Origin: Bacillota bacterium | GTDB lineage: Bacteria > Bacillota > Sulfobacillia > RBS10-35 > JAJYVN01 | Direction: 5' to 3' | DNA: 52,567 bases | Assembly: GCA_021797775.1 (NCBI GenBank) | Contig: JAJZZC010000011.1 | Location: 1-52,567, forward strand | Part shown: positions 43,287-52,075 of the stretch, piece after piece | How the letters are laid out: each line of letters opens with the position of its first letter | How positions within the stretch are numbered: the stretch's first letter is position 1 | The notes under the pieces: model-generated | What the model was told of the DNA's origin: nothing | The model's database searches: none | What the model saw: only the letters and a program-made list of their open reading frames with translations | Made by a program: the position numbers and the translations under genes

Positions 43287-43847
43287 GTGAGCAGCGTGGG
43301 AGTGGAAGGCTTGGGCGTCCTTCCGGCGGCGCGCGCCAGCGTGACCTACCGGCCCTTGCAGCCGGCCGACCGGGACCGGCTGATGCTGTTCCACGACAGT
43401 CTGTCGGCGGAGAGTGTCTACCGGCGGTTTCACCACCTGCTGCCGCACCTGACGCGGACGGCGGCGGATGCGTTCACGGCCACGGGTGCGGGCGGCCGGC
43501 ACGCGTGGGGGGGGTTCGTCCCGGGGGCGGACGGTACGGGCCAGGCGCTGGTGGCCGTGGCGCGGGGCGAGCCAGGCGGTGCGGGGGTCGAGGTGGCGGT
43601 GGTGGTCGCCGACGCCTGGCAAGGCCGGGGCGTGGCGCGGCGCCTGCTGGGCCTGCTGGCCGCCGAGTTGTGCCGTGAAGGCCGCCAACGGGTGTACCTG
43701 GACGTGCAGGTAGACAACGACCGCATGCTCGCCTTGGTGCCGCTCCAGGCACGCCGCTGCACGCTGCCGCCGGAGGAGGGCCTGCTGCGCATCTACGTGG
43801 ACCCCGACGCATGGCGGCGGCTGCTGACCGGGGGCGCAGGCCCATAA
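43287..43847 (+). CDS. GNAT-family N-acetyltransferase
   Basis: GTG 43287 gives 186 residues; other in-frame GTG codons follow. The N-terminal pattern TYRPLQPADRDRLMLFHDSL, then SAESVYRRFHH, is common in GNAT domains related to protein acetyltransferases that control acyl-CoA synthetases. The acetyl-CoA pocket motif is VVVADAWQGRGVARRLLGLL, followed by VYLDVQVDNDRM. Substrate is unknown; the position just after a CoA-transferase makes control of CoA metabolism plausible but unproven. Confidence 0.82.
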   Translation: MSSVGVEGLGVLPAARASVTYRPLQPADRDRLMLFHDSLSAESVYRRFHHLLPHLTRTAADAFTATGAGGRHAWGGFVPGADGTGQALVAVARGEPGGAGVEVAVVVADAWQGRGVARRLLGLLAAELCREGRQRVYLDVQVDNDRMLALVPLQARRCTLPPEEGLLRIYVDPDAWRRLLTGGAGP

Positions 43848-44027
43848 GGCCGCGGAGGGGCGGCCGCCGCGATTCCCCATGGCGTTTGGCGCGAGGGGGG
43901 ATCGCGGCGCCACGTGCCAAACCGCCGCGCGCGACACGGCCTGGATCCGTGACGGCGCCACGGGGCGCGGGGATCGGGGCAGGGGAAAGGCGGGGGACAT
44001 CCATGGGGGTTGGGGGGGGCGGGCAAG

Positions 44028-45200
44028 GTGTCTGACGTCCGCGGGGTTGCGGCGGGCGCGGCCGAGGGCGCAGTGCCGGGGGCCGAAGGGGAGACGGAAG
44101 CGCGCGGCGGCGTCATGACCATCAACATGGGGCCGCAGCACCCCAGCACGCACGGCGTGCTGCGGCTCATCGTCACGCTGGAAGGCGAAATCGTGGTCAA
44201 GGTCGTTCCCGACATTGGCTATCTCCACCGGAACTTCGAAAAGATCGTCGAGGGCTGGGCCTATGCCGGCATAGTGCCTTTCGCGGATCGCAACGACTAC
44301 CTCTCGGCCATCACCAATGAAATAGCGGTGTGTCTGGCCGTGGAGAAGATGGCGGGTGTGGAGGTGCCTCCCCGCGCCACCTACCTGCGCGTGCTCTGCT
44401 CGGAGATGCAGCGTATCCTCAGCCACCTGATATACTACGGGACCGCCGGCATGGACATCGGTGCGTTCACGCCGTTCATGTACGCGTTCCGCGAGCGAGA
44501 GTGGGGATATACGCTGATGGAGAAGCTGACAGGCGCGCGGATGCTGTATGGCTATAACCGTATCGGCGGTCTGCGCAACGACGTGCCGGACGGCTGGCTG
44601 GCGGAGGTGGAGAAGTTTCTCGACTTTGTCGAGCGCAGCGCCTGGCCCGAGTACATGGGCTTGCTTGTGGAAAACCAGATATTCATAGAGCGTACCCGGG
44701 GCATCGGGAAGCTGACCCCCGAGCAAGCGGTCGCCTGGGGGGCGAGCGGGCCGATGTTGCGGGGGACCGGCGTTGCCTGGGACCTGCGCAGGACCCAACC
44801 GTACCTGGTCTACGACGAGTTTGACTTCGAGGTGCCGGTTGGCAGGGCCGGAGATATCTATGACATGCTCATGGTGCGGATGCTTGAGATCAAGGAAAGC
44901 ATCCGCATCATCCGCCAGGTGCTGCGGGTGTTGCCGGAAGGCAGCGTGCTGGCCAAGGTGCGTCCCAACCTGCGCCCCCGGGCGGGGGACTACTACAGCC
45001 GCGTGGAATCCCCGAGGGGTGAGGTGGGCGTCTTCCTGGTGTCCGATGGCACGGGCAAGCCGTACCGTCTCAAGTGGCGCGCCCCCAGCTTTTCGAATCT
45101 GGCGCTGGTGCCTCTGATGGCTACGGGACTCAAGCTGGCCGATCTCATCGCCTGTGTGGGCCTGGGTCCAGACATCGTGATGGGCGAGGTCGACCGCTGA
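44028..45200 (+). CDS. nuoD: NADH-quinone oxidoreductase subunit D (orphan NuoD)
   Basis: NuoD is the 49-kDa quinone-site subunit of complex I. GTG 44028, after a GGGGGGGCGGGCAA purine tract, gives 390 residues; ATG 44115 is an alternative. Signature motifs: MGPQHPSTHGVLRLIVTLEG, PDIGYLHRNFEKIVEG, DYLSAITNE, RVLCSEMQRILSHLIYYGT, YGYNRIGGLRNDVP, GRAGDIYDMLMVRMLEIKES, ending DIVMGEVDR. The protein appears complete. No other nuo gene is near, which is unusual, since nuoD normally sits in an 11-14 gene operon. It may be a second copy or belong to a split complex I or hydrogenase-like module. Confidence 0.94.
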   Translation: MSDVRGVAAGAAEGAVPGAEGETEARGGVMTINMGPQHPSTHGVLRLIVTLEGEIVVKVVPDIGYLHRNFEKIVEGWAYAGIVPFADRNDYLSAITNEIAVCLAVEKMAGVEVPPRATYLRVLCSEMQRILSHLIYYGTAGMDIGAFTPFMYAFREREWGYTLMEKLTGARMLYGYNRIGGLRNDVPDGWLAEVEKFLDFVERSAWPEYMGLLVENQIFIERTRGIGKLTPEQAVAWGASGPMLRGTGVAWDLRRTQPYLVYDEFDFEVPVGRAGDIYDMLMVRMLEIKESIRIIRQVLRVLPEGSVLAKVRPNLRPRAGDYYSRVESPRGEVGVFLVSDGTGKPYRLKWRAPSFSNLALVPLMATGLKLADLIACVGLGPDIVMGEVDR

Positions 45201-45471
45201 CGGGTGCGGGTGTCCCCCGGGACTCGGGGCGCCGTTCCAGCCAGTGTGAGGCGAGTGGCGCGGGCGGATCATGAAAGTGGGCGCTGCCGAGAGCGGGGCG
45301 CCTGGTTCGTAGCAGTCGCGGCGGGACGTCCCAAGCCGCCCCGCTGGTGGGCCTGGGCCATCCCGCGGGGCAGAGGCGCGACGGCGGGGGGCATCCACGC
45401 ACTGCGGCGAACCCTATGCCGGGCCCCTGGTTGATGCTGTGCGGAGGTTGAGTCTTTGGGGGCGGTGCCAG

Positions 45472-45972
45472 GTGTTTCAACGGGTTGTCGTGGGTCTCGA
45501 TGGATCCGCCTTGAGCGAGGCGGTGCTGCCGTGGGTGCGCGGACTTCTGGCCGAAAACCCGGACAGTGCCGTCTGGCTGACGCACGCCGTCGTGCGAGAT
45601 CCCGAGTGGGTTTGGGGATACGCCGCGCTGGGACAGCCGATGCCCCTGCCGCCGCCGCAGGGCCTGGACCTCGTGCCCCTGGGCCGCTCTTACCTCGCGC
45701 GCATCGGCGCGGCCCTGGCGGGCGGCGACCGGGTCCACCTCGAGGTCCGCCAGGGGGATCCGGCGGCCATCCTGATCGCCGTCGCGCAAGAGACCGGCGC
45801 CGACCTGATCGCGCTGTCCACGCACGGCCGGACGGGGCTTGCCCGCATCGTGCTGGGCAGCGTCGCCGAACAGGTGCTGCACCGCACCACGCGGCCGCTG
45901 CTGCTGATCCGTCCGGACGCGCGCGGCCTGAGCGGCGCGGCCGAGACCCGCGCGGCGGCGGGGCGCCCGTAA
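45472..45972 (+). CDS. Universal stress protein (UspA family)
   Basis: GTG 45472 after GGGGGCGG gives MFQRVVVGLDGSALSEAVLP, the family start with the first strand and Asp. Residues about 120-150 carry the ATP-binding motif GRTGLARIVLGSVAEQVLHR, so it is of the ATP-binding kind. Length 166 residues. The last 18 residues are an Ala/Arg-rich tail. An upstream in-frame GTG at 45439 lacks family sequence. Role: general stress or redox adaptation, unspecified. Confidence 0.9.
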   Translation: MFQRVVVGLDGSALSEAVLPWVRGLLAENPDSAVWLTHAVVRDPEWVWGYAALGQPMPLPPPQGLDLVPLGRSYLARIGAALAGGDRVHLEVRQGDPAAILIAVAQETGADLIALSTHGRTGLARIVLGSVAEQVLHRTTRPLLLIRPDARGLSGAAETRAAAGRP

Positions 45973-46044
45973 CGCCTCGCGGGATGAGCGCCTGCCGGAC
46001 CGCCGGAGGGGCTCCCGCGCGGGCGCCCAGCCCGGAGCCGATCC

Positions 46045-47076
46045 TTGGGGGTGGATCCCGTGGATGCGCGCCGTTGGACGATGACCCCGATGTCCGTGCT
46101 CCCGCCGGAGGCACGGTCGCGGTCGTGGGCCGAGGTTCTTCAGGGAGTCGCCGAGGACGGGCTGCGCGCGGAGGCGGAGCGCTGCCTGCTCTGCGCGCAC
46201 GGCGCCTGCGCGGCACGCACGATGGGGTTGCCGCACGAGGATGCCAAGGGCGTCTTCACCGCGCAGCAGTTCCTGCACCAGGCGAAGGTCGCGTTGAGCC
46301 ATCCCGAGGTGGCGCCGCCGCAGGTCGGCGAGCGCGTGCTGGTCATCGGCGCGGGCAACACCGCCATGGACGCGGCGCGGACCGTCGTCCGCCTCGGCGC
46401 CAAAGACGTGCGCATCGTTTACCGGTGCACCCGGGCGGAGAGCCCGTCGCGGGCGGTCGAGATCGGCCACGCCATGGAGGAACGGGTGTCGTTTGACTAC
46501 CTCGTCCTCCCTGTCGCCCTGGAGCAGGACGGGGCGGGGCGCCTCCGCGGTGTGCGGCTGCAGCGCATGCGGCTGGGGGCGCCGGATGCCAGCGGCCGCC
46601 GCCGGCCCGAAGCGATCCCGGACAGCGCGTTCGATTTCCCCCGCGACACCCTCGTCCAGTCAGTCGGCTGCTCGGTGGCCGGCCAGCAGTTGGAACACCC
46701 TGAGGCGCTCGCCAAGGGCGGCTGGATTCAAGACGAGGGCGACGGCATCACCACGCCCGTGCCCGGCGTCTTTGCCGGGGGGGATGCCGTGCGCGGTCCG
46801 AGCACAGTGGTGGGCGCGGTCCACGACGGCCGGCTGGCGGCGCAGGCCATCGCCGCTTACCTGCTGGCGGCGCCGGCGCGGCAGGCGTGTCACGGTGGCA
46901 GCGCTGACGTCCCGGCAGCCGGTGAGGTGGCCGCCGTCGGCACCGGCCGCGGCGGCCTCAGTGGTACGCGGGCGCGGGGGAAGCCGCGGGCCGGCTCCCC
47001 GCACCGGGGCGGGTCCGGTCACGCCGGTTGGGGGGCCCGCGCCAAGCCCGCCAGGCGTGGAGGTGGCAAGCGATGA
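46045..47076 (+). CDS. GltD-like pyridine nucleotide oxidoreductase lacking its FAD-binding segment
   Basis: The protein resembles the small subunit of glutamate synthase and related FAD/NADPH proteins, but is internally shortened. TTG 46045 is 7 nt after GGAG. Residues about 47-58 (RCLLCAHGAC) look like the first half of the N-terminal Fe-S cysteine motif. The sequence then jumps to GLPHEDAKGVFTAQQFLHQA, normally about 150 residues later, so the first GxGxxG FAD Rossmann half and the remaining cluster cysteines are absent. The NADPH domain is intact (VLVIGAGNTAMDAARTVVRL, VYRCTRAESPSR), as is the late FAD contact PGVFAGGDAVRGPSTVVGAV. The basic C-terminal tail is unusual. Activity is doubtful. 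Confidence 0.75.
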   Translation: MGVDPVDARRWTMTPMSVLPPEARSRSWAEVLQGVAEDGLRAEAERCLLCAHGACAARTMGLPHEDAKGVFTAQQFLHQAKVALSHPEVAPPQVGERVLVIGAGNTAMDAARTVVRLGAKDVRIVYRCTRAESPSRAVEIGHAMEERVSFDYLVLPVALEQDGAGRLRGVRLQRMRLGAPDASGRRRPEAIPDSAFDFPRDTLVQSVGCSVAGQQLEHPEALAKGGWIQDEGDGITTPVPGVFAGGDAVRGPSTVVGAVHDGRLAAQAIAAYLLAAPARQACHGGSADVPAAGEVAAVGTGRGGLSGTRARGKPRAGSPHRGGSGHAGWGARAKPARRGGGKR

Positions 47077-48113
47077 TCGAGCGAGCGGTGGAGCCGTTGC
47101 GCGCGCGTCCTCGCGCGTTGCTGTGGGCCGGGGCGTTCGCCGGCTTCTACCGGCCGGACACGGATGCCGTGCGCCGCCTCGATGCGGTGTCGCGGTTCCT
47201 CTATGCGGCCAGGAGCGTCATCCTGGTGATTTCCGGGCAGGCCGCGGCGATAGCCGGGCTCCTGGCGGCGCGCCAGCATGCGTTCCGGGCTGTGCCCTTC
47301 GCGCTGGTCTTGCTCGGCTTCGTCACCCTGCACATGATCAGCAACCTCTCCAACGACTACTTCGGTTACCGACGTGGGCATGACACCGCCGACTCGCCGC
47401 GTTTGCGCTACACGGTGCACCCGTTGGCCAGCGGGGCACTGGACGCGCGCACGCTCTTCACGGGGATCCTGATGCTGGCGGGGATCGCGGCGGGCATCAC
47501 GGCGTTCTTCGTCGCCACCAGGGGGTGGGCGGCCGTTGGCTTCGCGGCCGCGGGCGTGGCGTTGCTGTTCCTCTACGACGCCTCGCCCGTCCCCCTCAAG
47601 GCGATCGGTCTGGGTGAAGCCGCCGCGTTCATCGTCTGGGGTCCGCTGATGGTGGGCGGGGGCTATGCGATGATTGCGGGCCGTGTCTCCGCGGCGGCTC
47701 TCCTGGCGGGGGTACCCTATGGCCTGGGCGTGGCATCGATTCTGGTGGGCAAGCACATCGATCAGTTGGAGTTTGACGCCGGGCGCGGCAACCGCACCCT
47801 GCCCGTCCTGTTGGGCGAAGGACGTGCCCGCGCGCTGAACCGTGCCGTCGTCCTGGCGATGTTCGCCGCCACGGCCGCGTTGATCCTGGGCGGCATCCTG
47901 CCGCCGTTTTCCGCCGTCGTCGGGTTGGCCTTGCCCAGCGCCCTGCGGGCGGACGCGCTCCTGCGGCGACCCCGCCCCTCCTCCCCGCCCCCGGGAGCCG
48001 TCGGTTGGCCGCTCTGGTACCACCGCGCGTGTCTTGTCCATAACCGGCTCTTCGGCTGGCTTTACGTCCTCGGGCTGGCGGCGGGCGCGGCGCTGCCGGG
48101 CGGCAGGCTCTGA
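47073..48113 (+). CDS. UbiA-family prenyltransferase, MenA-like
   Basis: The enzyme attaches a polyprenyl chain to an aromatic or similar acceptor; the closest resemblance is to 1,4-dihydroxy-2-naphthoate prenyltransferase of menaquinone synthesis. ATG 47073 overlaps the upstream stop (ATGA) and lies 9 nt after GGAGG. The first Asp-rich motif is NLSNDYFGYRRGHDTADSP and the second VGKHIDQLEFDAGRGNRTLP. About eight to nine helices in 346 residues. Overlap with the GltD-like gene suggests joint transcription. The acceptor is not certain. Confidence 0.82.
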   Translation: MIERAVEPLRARPRALLWAGAFAGFYRPDTDAVRRLDAVSRFLYAARSVILVISGQAAAIAGLLAARQHAFRAVPFALVLLGFVTLHMISNLSNDYFGYRRGHDTADSPRLRYTVHPLASGALDARTLFTGILMLAGIAAGITAFFVATRGWAAVGFAAAGVALLFLYDASPVPLKAIGLGEAAAFIVWGPLMVGGGYAMIAGRVSAAALLAGVPYGLGVASILVGKHIDQLEFDAGRGNRTLPVLLGEGRARALNRAVVLAMFAATAALILGGILPPFSAVVGLALPSALRADALLRRPRPSSPPPGAVGWPLWYHRACLVHNRLFGWLYVLGLAAGAALPGGRL

Positions 48114-48144
48114 GCGCGCCGCCTCCGGCGGGCTCAGAGCCTGC
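48103..48144 (+). terminator. Hairpin overlapping the stop of the prenyltransferase gene
   Basis: GCAGGCTCTGAGC (48103-48115) pairs perfectly with 48132-48144, and CCGCC/GGCGG pair inside across a TCC loop with a 3-nt bulge. The TGA stop is within the left arm. No T run follows. Confidence 0.6.
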
Positions 48145-48474
48145 GCGTCACGGGCGTTGCCTCGGGCCCGGCGCCAGGCGATGGGGCAGCGGGCCTGAAC
48201 GCATGGCGCCGAGGCATGCGGCGCGTGGCGGCGGCGGCGCGGCGCGGGCCGCCGGGGACCCGAGGAAGGGGCGGGTCTTGCGCGACCGGCCCCCCCGGGC
48301 GACGGACGCGGGCCGTGCCAACGCCCTCTGGCCCGGGAGGGACTCACGGCCCGAGCCCGCCTGTCGCCTGCGCCCCGCGAGGGGCAAATCCAGGGCCGAA
48401 AGGGGCGAAAACCTGGTCGGGCGGACGGTGTGGCAGACCGAGAGATCGGTTTGTACACATTTTTCTGACCAGGG
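48145..48474. other. Intergenic region before the quinohemoprotein gene
   Basis: No gene supported. A small inverted repeat ACCGA-GAGA-TCGGT (48437-48450) followed by T-rich TTTGTACACATTTTTCT lies just upstream of the next start and may be an operator or weak terminator. Confidence 0.45.
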
Positions 48475-50295
48475 ATGGCTGTGTGGTGCGGCTGGGTTTC
48501 CCGGGCGTTGCGCGGCCTGCTGCTCGTTGGTGCGCTGGGTGGGGCGCTGGTGGGTGTTGCCGGGTGCGGCTCCGCGCTGGCGGCGCGCTCGTTTGCCTCA
48601 CCCTGCGCCTGTTACGGCGACGACCAGGGAGGCGACTTCCAGGTCCCCGCCGCGGCGCTGGGGGGGCGGCCGTTGCATGCCCTGCGCGTGGTCTGGCGCC
48701 TGGCCGCCGATGCTGCGGTGTACGGGCAGCCTGTTGCCGCGGGGGGCAGGGTCTACTTCGGCTCCAACGCCGGGACGGTCTACGCGGCGGAACTGGCCAA
48801 CGGCCGGGTGCTGTGGAAACGGCATCTGGGTGCGGCGCCCAGTGCCGCGTACGGTGAAGTAGGGATCACGGGGGCGGTGCTGCTCGATCGGGGGCGGTTG
48901 CTGGTGCCCGACGGTACGGGCTGGGTCTACGCCCTCGATCCGCGGACGGGTGCGACCTTGTGGAAGACCGATATCGGGCAACCCCACTCGCACATGATCC
49001 GCTCGTCGCCGCGCGCCTTGGAGGGCTTGCTCTTCTTCGGCGTGTCGCATCCGGGAGACACCACGTTGTCGCGTGGCCGCGAGGTGGCCCTGGATGCGGC
49101 GACGGGCCGGGTGCGCTGGGTCACGCCCTTCGTGGACTACCGGGGTGGGGGATCCGACGTCTTCCCCACAGCCGCGGAGGCACCAAGCCTCGGGTTGGTG
49201 TACACGGCCACGGGCAACCCGTGCCCAGAGCCGCAGAATCCGGGCTGCCCCGGCCCCATCCCGGCGGGCCCCGACCACTACAGTGAAAGCATCATCGCGC
49301 TGCACGCGCGCACAGGCAGCATGGCCTGGTTTCGCCAGACCCACGCGCATGACCCGTTCGACCTGGACTTCATCGCCTCTCCCAACGTGTTCGCCACCCC
49401 GCACGGCTTGGCGGTCGGCGACGGGCAGAAGGACGGCAACTACTACGCCTTCGACGCGCGCACCGGTGCGGCCCTGTGGGTGGCGCACCTGACCGCTGCC
49501 CGCGACTACACGCTGATCATCGGCACCGCCGCTGCCGGCGGGGGCCGGCTGTTCGTGCCTACGATGGATATGCCCCTTCACCCAGGGGCCAAGGCCGGTG
49601 GCCGCCTCGTGGCCCTCTCGGCCGCCGGCGGCCGGGTGCTTTGGTCCTATCACTTCCCGGCCATCGTCGAACCATCCGCCCTTCTGGTCGGACCATACGT
49701 GTTTGCCATGGACAACGCGGGTGAGTTGGTGGCCCTGCGCGCCGCGACGGGCGAGCCCGTGGCCTCGATCCATCTGGGGCAGGTGTGGAAAGGCGGGTTC
49801 ACCGCGGCGCGGGGGTTGCTCCTGATCCCCCAGGGCAGCCCTCCCGGCGTGGTCGCGGTGGCCGCAGGCCCGGCGCCCGCGGCCGTCCCCCCGCGCCCGG
49901 CAAGCGCAGCCGCTGCCCCCCCGACCGCCTCCCCGCGGAGCAAGGCCGCCGCAGGATCGCTCCCGCTGCACGGGCGCGTCTCCGCGACCAGCCCCGCGCA
50001 CCCTTCCTACCGAGGCGACATCGCCCCCCTGCTTCAGGCGGAGTGCTCGGTGTGTCACGGTCCGGGCGCGCCGCTGGCGGGGCTCGACCTCACCACCTAC
50101 CGCGGCTTGATGAAGGGGGGCGCGGCGGGGCCGGTCGTCGTGCCCGGCCACCCGGGCCGCAGTGCGCTGGTGCTGCTGCTGCAAGGGAAGGATCCCCGCT
50201 TGCCCGGGGTGCGGATGCCGGCGGGCCATCCCTTGACTCCGGCGCAGATCCACTTGGTGGCCCGCTGGATCCGGCAAGGGGCGCGCGACAACTGA
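48475..50295 (+). CDS. Lipoprotein quinoprotein-cytochrome c fusion (PQQ beta-propeller plus heme c)
   Basis: The 606-residue protein has a lipoprotein signal (lipobox GVAGC, Cys about 31), so it should be anchored outside the membrane. Residues about 60-460 form PQQ-type propeller blades: GRVYFGSNAGTVYAAELANG, GWVYALDPRTGATLWKTDIG, DGNYYAFDARTGAALWVAHL, GELVALRAATGEPVASIHLG. After a Pro/Ala linker comes a cytochrome c domain with CSVCH at 524-528 and PGVRMPAGHPLTPAQIHLVA, like planctomycete-type and cytochrome c domains. The layout resembles type II quinohemoprotein dehydrogenases. Whether PQQ is bound, and the substrate, are unknown. Confidence 0.85.
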   Translation: MAVWCGWVSRALRGLLLVGALGGALVGVAGCGSALAARSFASPCACYGDDQGGDFQVPAAALGGRPLHALRVVWRLAADAAVYGQPVAAGGRVYFGSNAGTVYAAELANGRVLWKRHLGAAPSAAYGEVGITGAVLLDRGRLLVPDGTGWVYALDPRTGATLWKTDIGQPHSHMIRSSPRALEGLLFFGVSHPGDTTLSRGREVALDAATGRVRWVTPFVDYRGGGSDVFPTAAEAPSLGLVYTATGNPCPEPQNPGCPGPIPAGPDHYSESIIALHARTGSMAWFRQTHAHDPFDLDFIASPNVFATPHGLAVGDGQKDGNYYAFDARTGAALWVAHLTAARDYTLIIGTAAAGGGRLFVPTMDMPLHPGAKAGGRLVALSAAGGRVLWSYHFPAIVEPSALLVGPYVFAMDNAGELVALRAATGEPVASIHLGQVWKGGFTAARGLLLIPQGSPPGVVAVAAGPAPAAVPPRPASAAAAPPTASPRSKAAAGSLPLHGRVSATSPAHPSYRGDIAPLLQAECSVCHGPGAPLAGLDLTTYRGLMKGGAAGPVVVPGHPGRSALVLLLQGKDPRLPGVRMPAGHPLTPAQIHLVARWIRQGARDN

Positions 50296-50434
50296 CGTCA
50301 TCCAACCGGCCGGCGAGCGGGTTGCTGCCACGCGCGCCCGCCCGCCGTGCGCTTGGGCAGTGTGCGCGCCCTTGCCCGCGCGTCAGGGGAGTTCGCTCCA
50401 GGTCCGCCCGGCGTTGGTCGTGCGCAGGAACGCA

Positions 50435-51405
50435 TTACCGCTGACGCCCTGGAACTACCCCTCGCTGGTCCCGGCTCGCAAGATCGGGCTCGCGCTGATC
50501 ACCGGCAACACGGTGATCCTCAAGCCGCACGAGTTCACGCCGCTCTCCGCGTTGGAACTGGCGCGCGCCTTTGAGCGCGCGGGGCTCCCCGCCGGCGTGC
50601 TCAACGTGGTGACGGGTGTGGGCGAGGAGGTGGGGGCGAACTGGTGCGCAGCCCGGCCGTCCAGTACATCACGATGACCGGGAGCGTCGAGGCCGGACAG
50701 CAGATCGCGGCGGCGGCGGGCAACGTCACCCCGCTCTCCCTGGAGTTGGGGGGCAAGGCGCCGTTCATCGTCCTGGACGACGCCGATTTGGATCTGGCCG
50801 TGCGTCACGCCATGTCTTCCCGCTTCACCAACTGCGGGCAGGTATGCACGTGCAACGAGCGCACGTATGTGCAGGAGGGCGTCTTCGCCGAATTCAGCAA
50901 GCGGTATCTGTCCGCCCCGTCCGCCCTCCGGGTCGGCGATCCACTGGATCCCCACACGGACATGGGCCCCCAGGTGAGCAGGGAGGAAATGGACAAGGTC
51001 GACCGCATGGTGGGACGGGCCAGGGAGCAGGGCGCCCGCGTCCTCCTGGGCGGTGAGCCCCTCCGCGGTGAAGGGTACGGGCGCGGCTTCTGGTATCCGC
51101 CGACCATTCTGGCCGATGTGCGCCAGGACATGGAGATCATGCACGCCGAGGTCTTCGGGCCGGTCTCCCCGCTGGTCCGCTTTAGCGAGTTCGACGAGGC
51201 GGTCGCCCTGGCCAACGACTCGCAGTACGGGCTCTCCGCCTATTTGTTCACCAACGACTTCCGGCGGGTGATGCGGGCGATCCGGGACGTGGACTTCGGG
51301 GAGGTCTACGTGAACCGGTCGGGTCCGGAGGCGTTCCACGCCTTCCACTCGGCCTACCGGCGCAGCGGGATCGGCGGGGACGACGGGCGGCACGGGTTTC
51401 CTGCA
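50435..51405 (+). pseudogene. Lactaldehyde/aldehyde dehydrogenase (AldA-like) pseudogene
   Basis: Homology starts abruptly at LPLTPWNYPSLVPARKIG in one frame, so about 150 N-terminal residues are gone. At about 50639 a one-base loss moves the frame: GVGEEVGA continues as LVRSPAVQYITMTGSVEAG in the next frame. The rest is well preserved: LSLELGGKAPFIVLDDADLD, the catalytic Cys in NCGQVCTCNER, ADVRQDMEIMHAEVFGPVSP and RRSGIGGDDGRHG. The last residues are lost where an opposing gene remnant begins. It cannot make a functional enzyme. Confidence 0.85.
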
Positions 51406-52075
51406 TCTGGTCGTCTGCGTCCAGCGGGCGCTCTGACCAATCCAGCCGCCAGTGGTCGCCCTCCGGACGCGTCGGGAGCCGCTGCGGGGTGCTGGTCACC
51501 ACGCGCAGCGCGGTGCCGGGCAGCCATGGCTCGTGCAACTGGTACCGCAGGGCCCACAGGCCGTTGTCCATGCGTTGGCGCCACAGTTCCTCCAGGCGCC
51601 GCCCACGCCCATCGTAGAGCACGAGGGCGCCCGGGATCGCCGCCGGTGTGCATCCCGAACTCTTGCTGCGGGTGCGGTTCGGCGTTGACCATGCTGACCA
51701 TCAAGTAGGCCGTGCCCTGACCGTCGACGGCACGCATGTCGAACCCGGCCGTGACCACCAGCGGCTCTGCCTCCGCCGCCACTCCCTCCATGAGCCGGCG
51801 CAGCACATCCACCTCGGCGCGGCACGCCGCGCGCGCCGCCAAGTGCCGCTCGACCGTCTCCCCCACATCCTCCCGGTCCAGCCCGAGGCCCACCCGCAGC
51901 AGCCGGTCACGCACCGACCGGCTGCCGGGCCAGCGGCTGACTGCGGCGGGGGTCCGGCACGAGGCGCAGGAGTATGACGGCACCCACGCCAGCCGGCTGG
52001 TGGAGCGCCTGCAGGTCGCCCTGCGTTGGCTGTCTCGGGTGCTGGAGCGGACGGACGGATCGGAGCCCCAGGGGT
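51400..52075 (-). pseudogene. Broken minus-strand gene of unknown family
   Basis: Protein-like sequence appears in two minus-strand frames. From about 51930 down to 51660 it reads RDRLLRVGLGLDREDVGETV, later TAGFDMRAVDGQGTAYLMVS and MVNAEPHPQQEFGM. After a shift near 51640-51660 the next frame reads LVLYDGRGRRLEELWRQRMD and NGLWALRYQLHEPWLPGTAL. Residue balance here is natural, unlike the Arg/Pro-rich shadows around it. I do not recognise the family. It runs into the aldehyde dehydrogenase remnant tail to tail. Confidence 0.45.
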
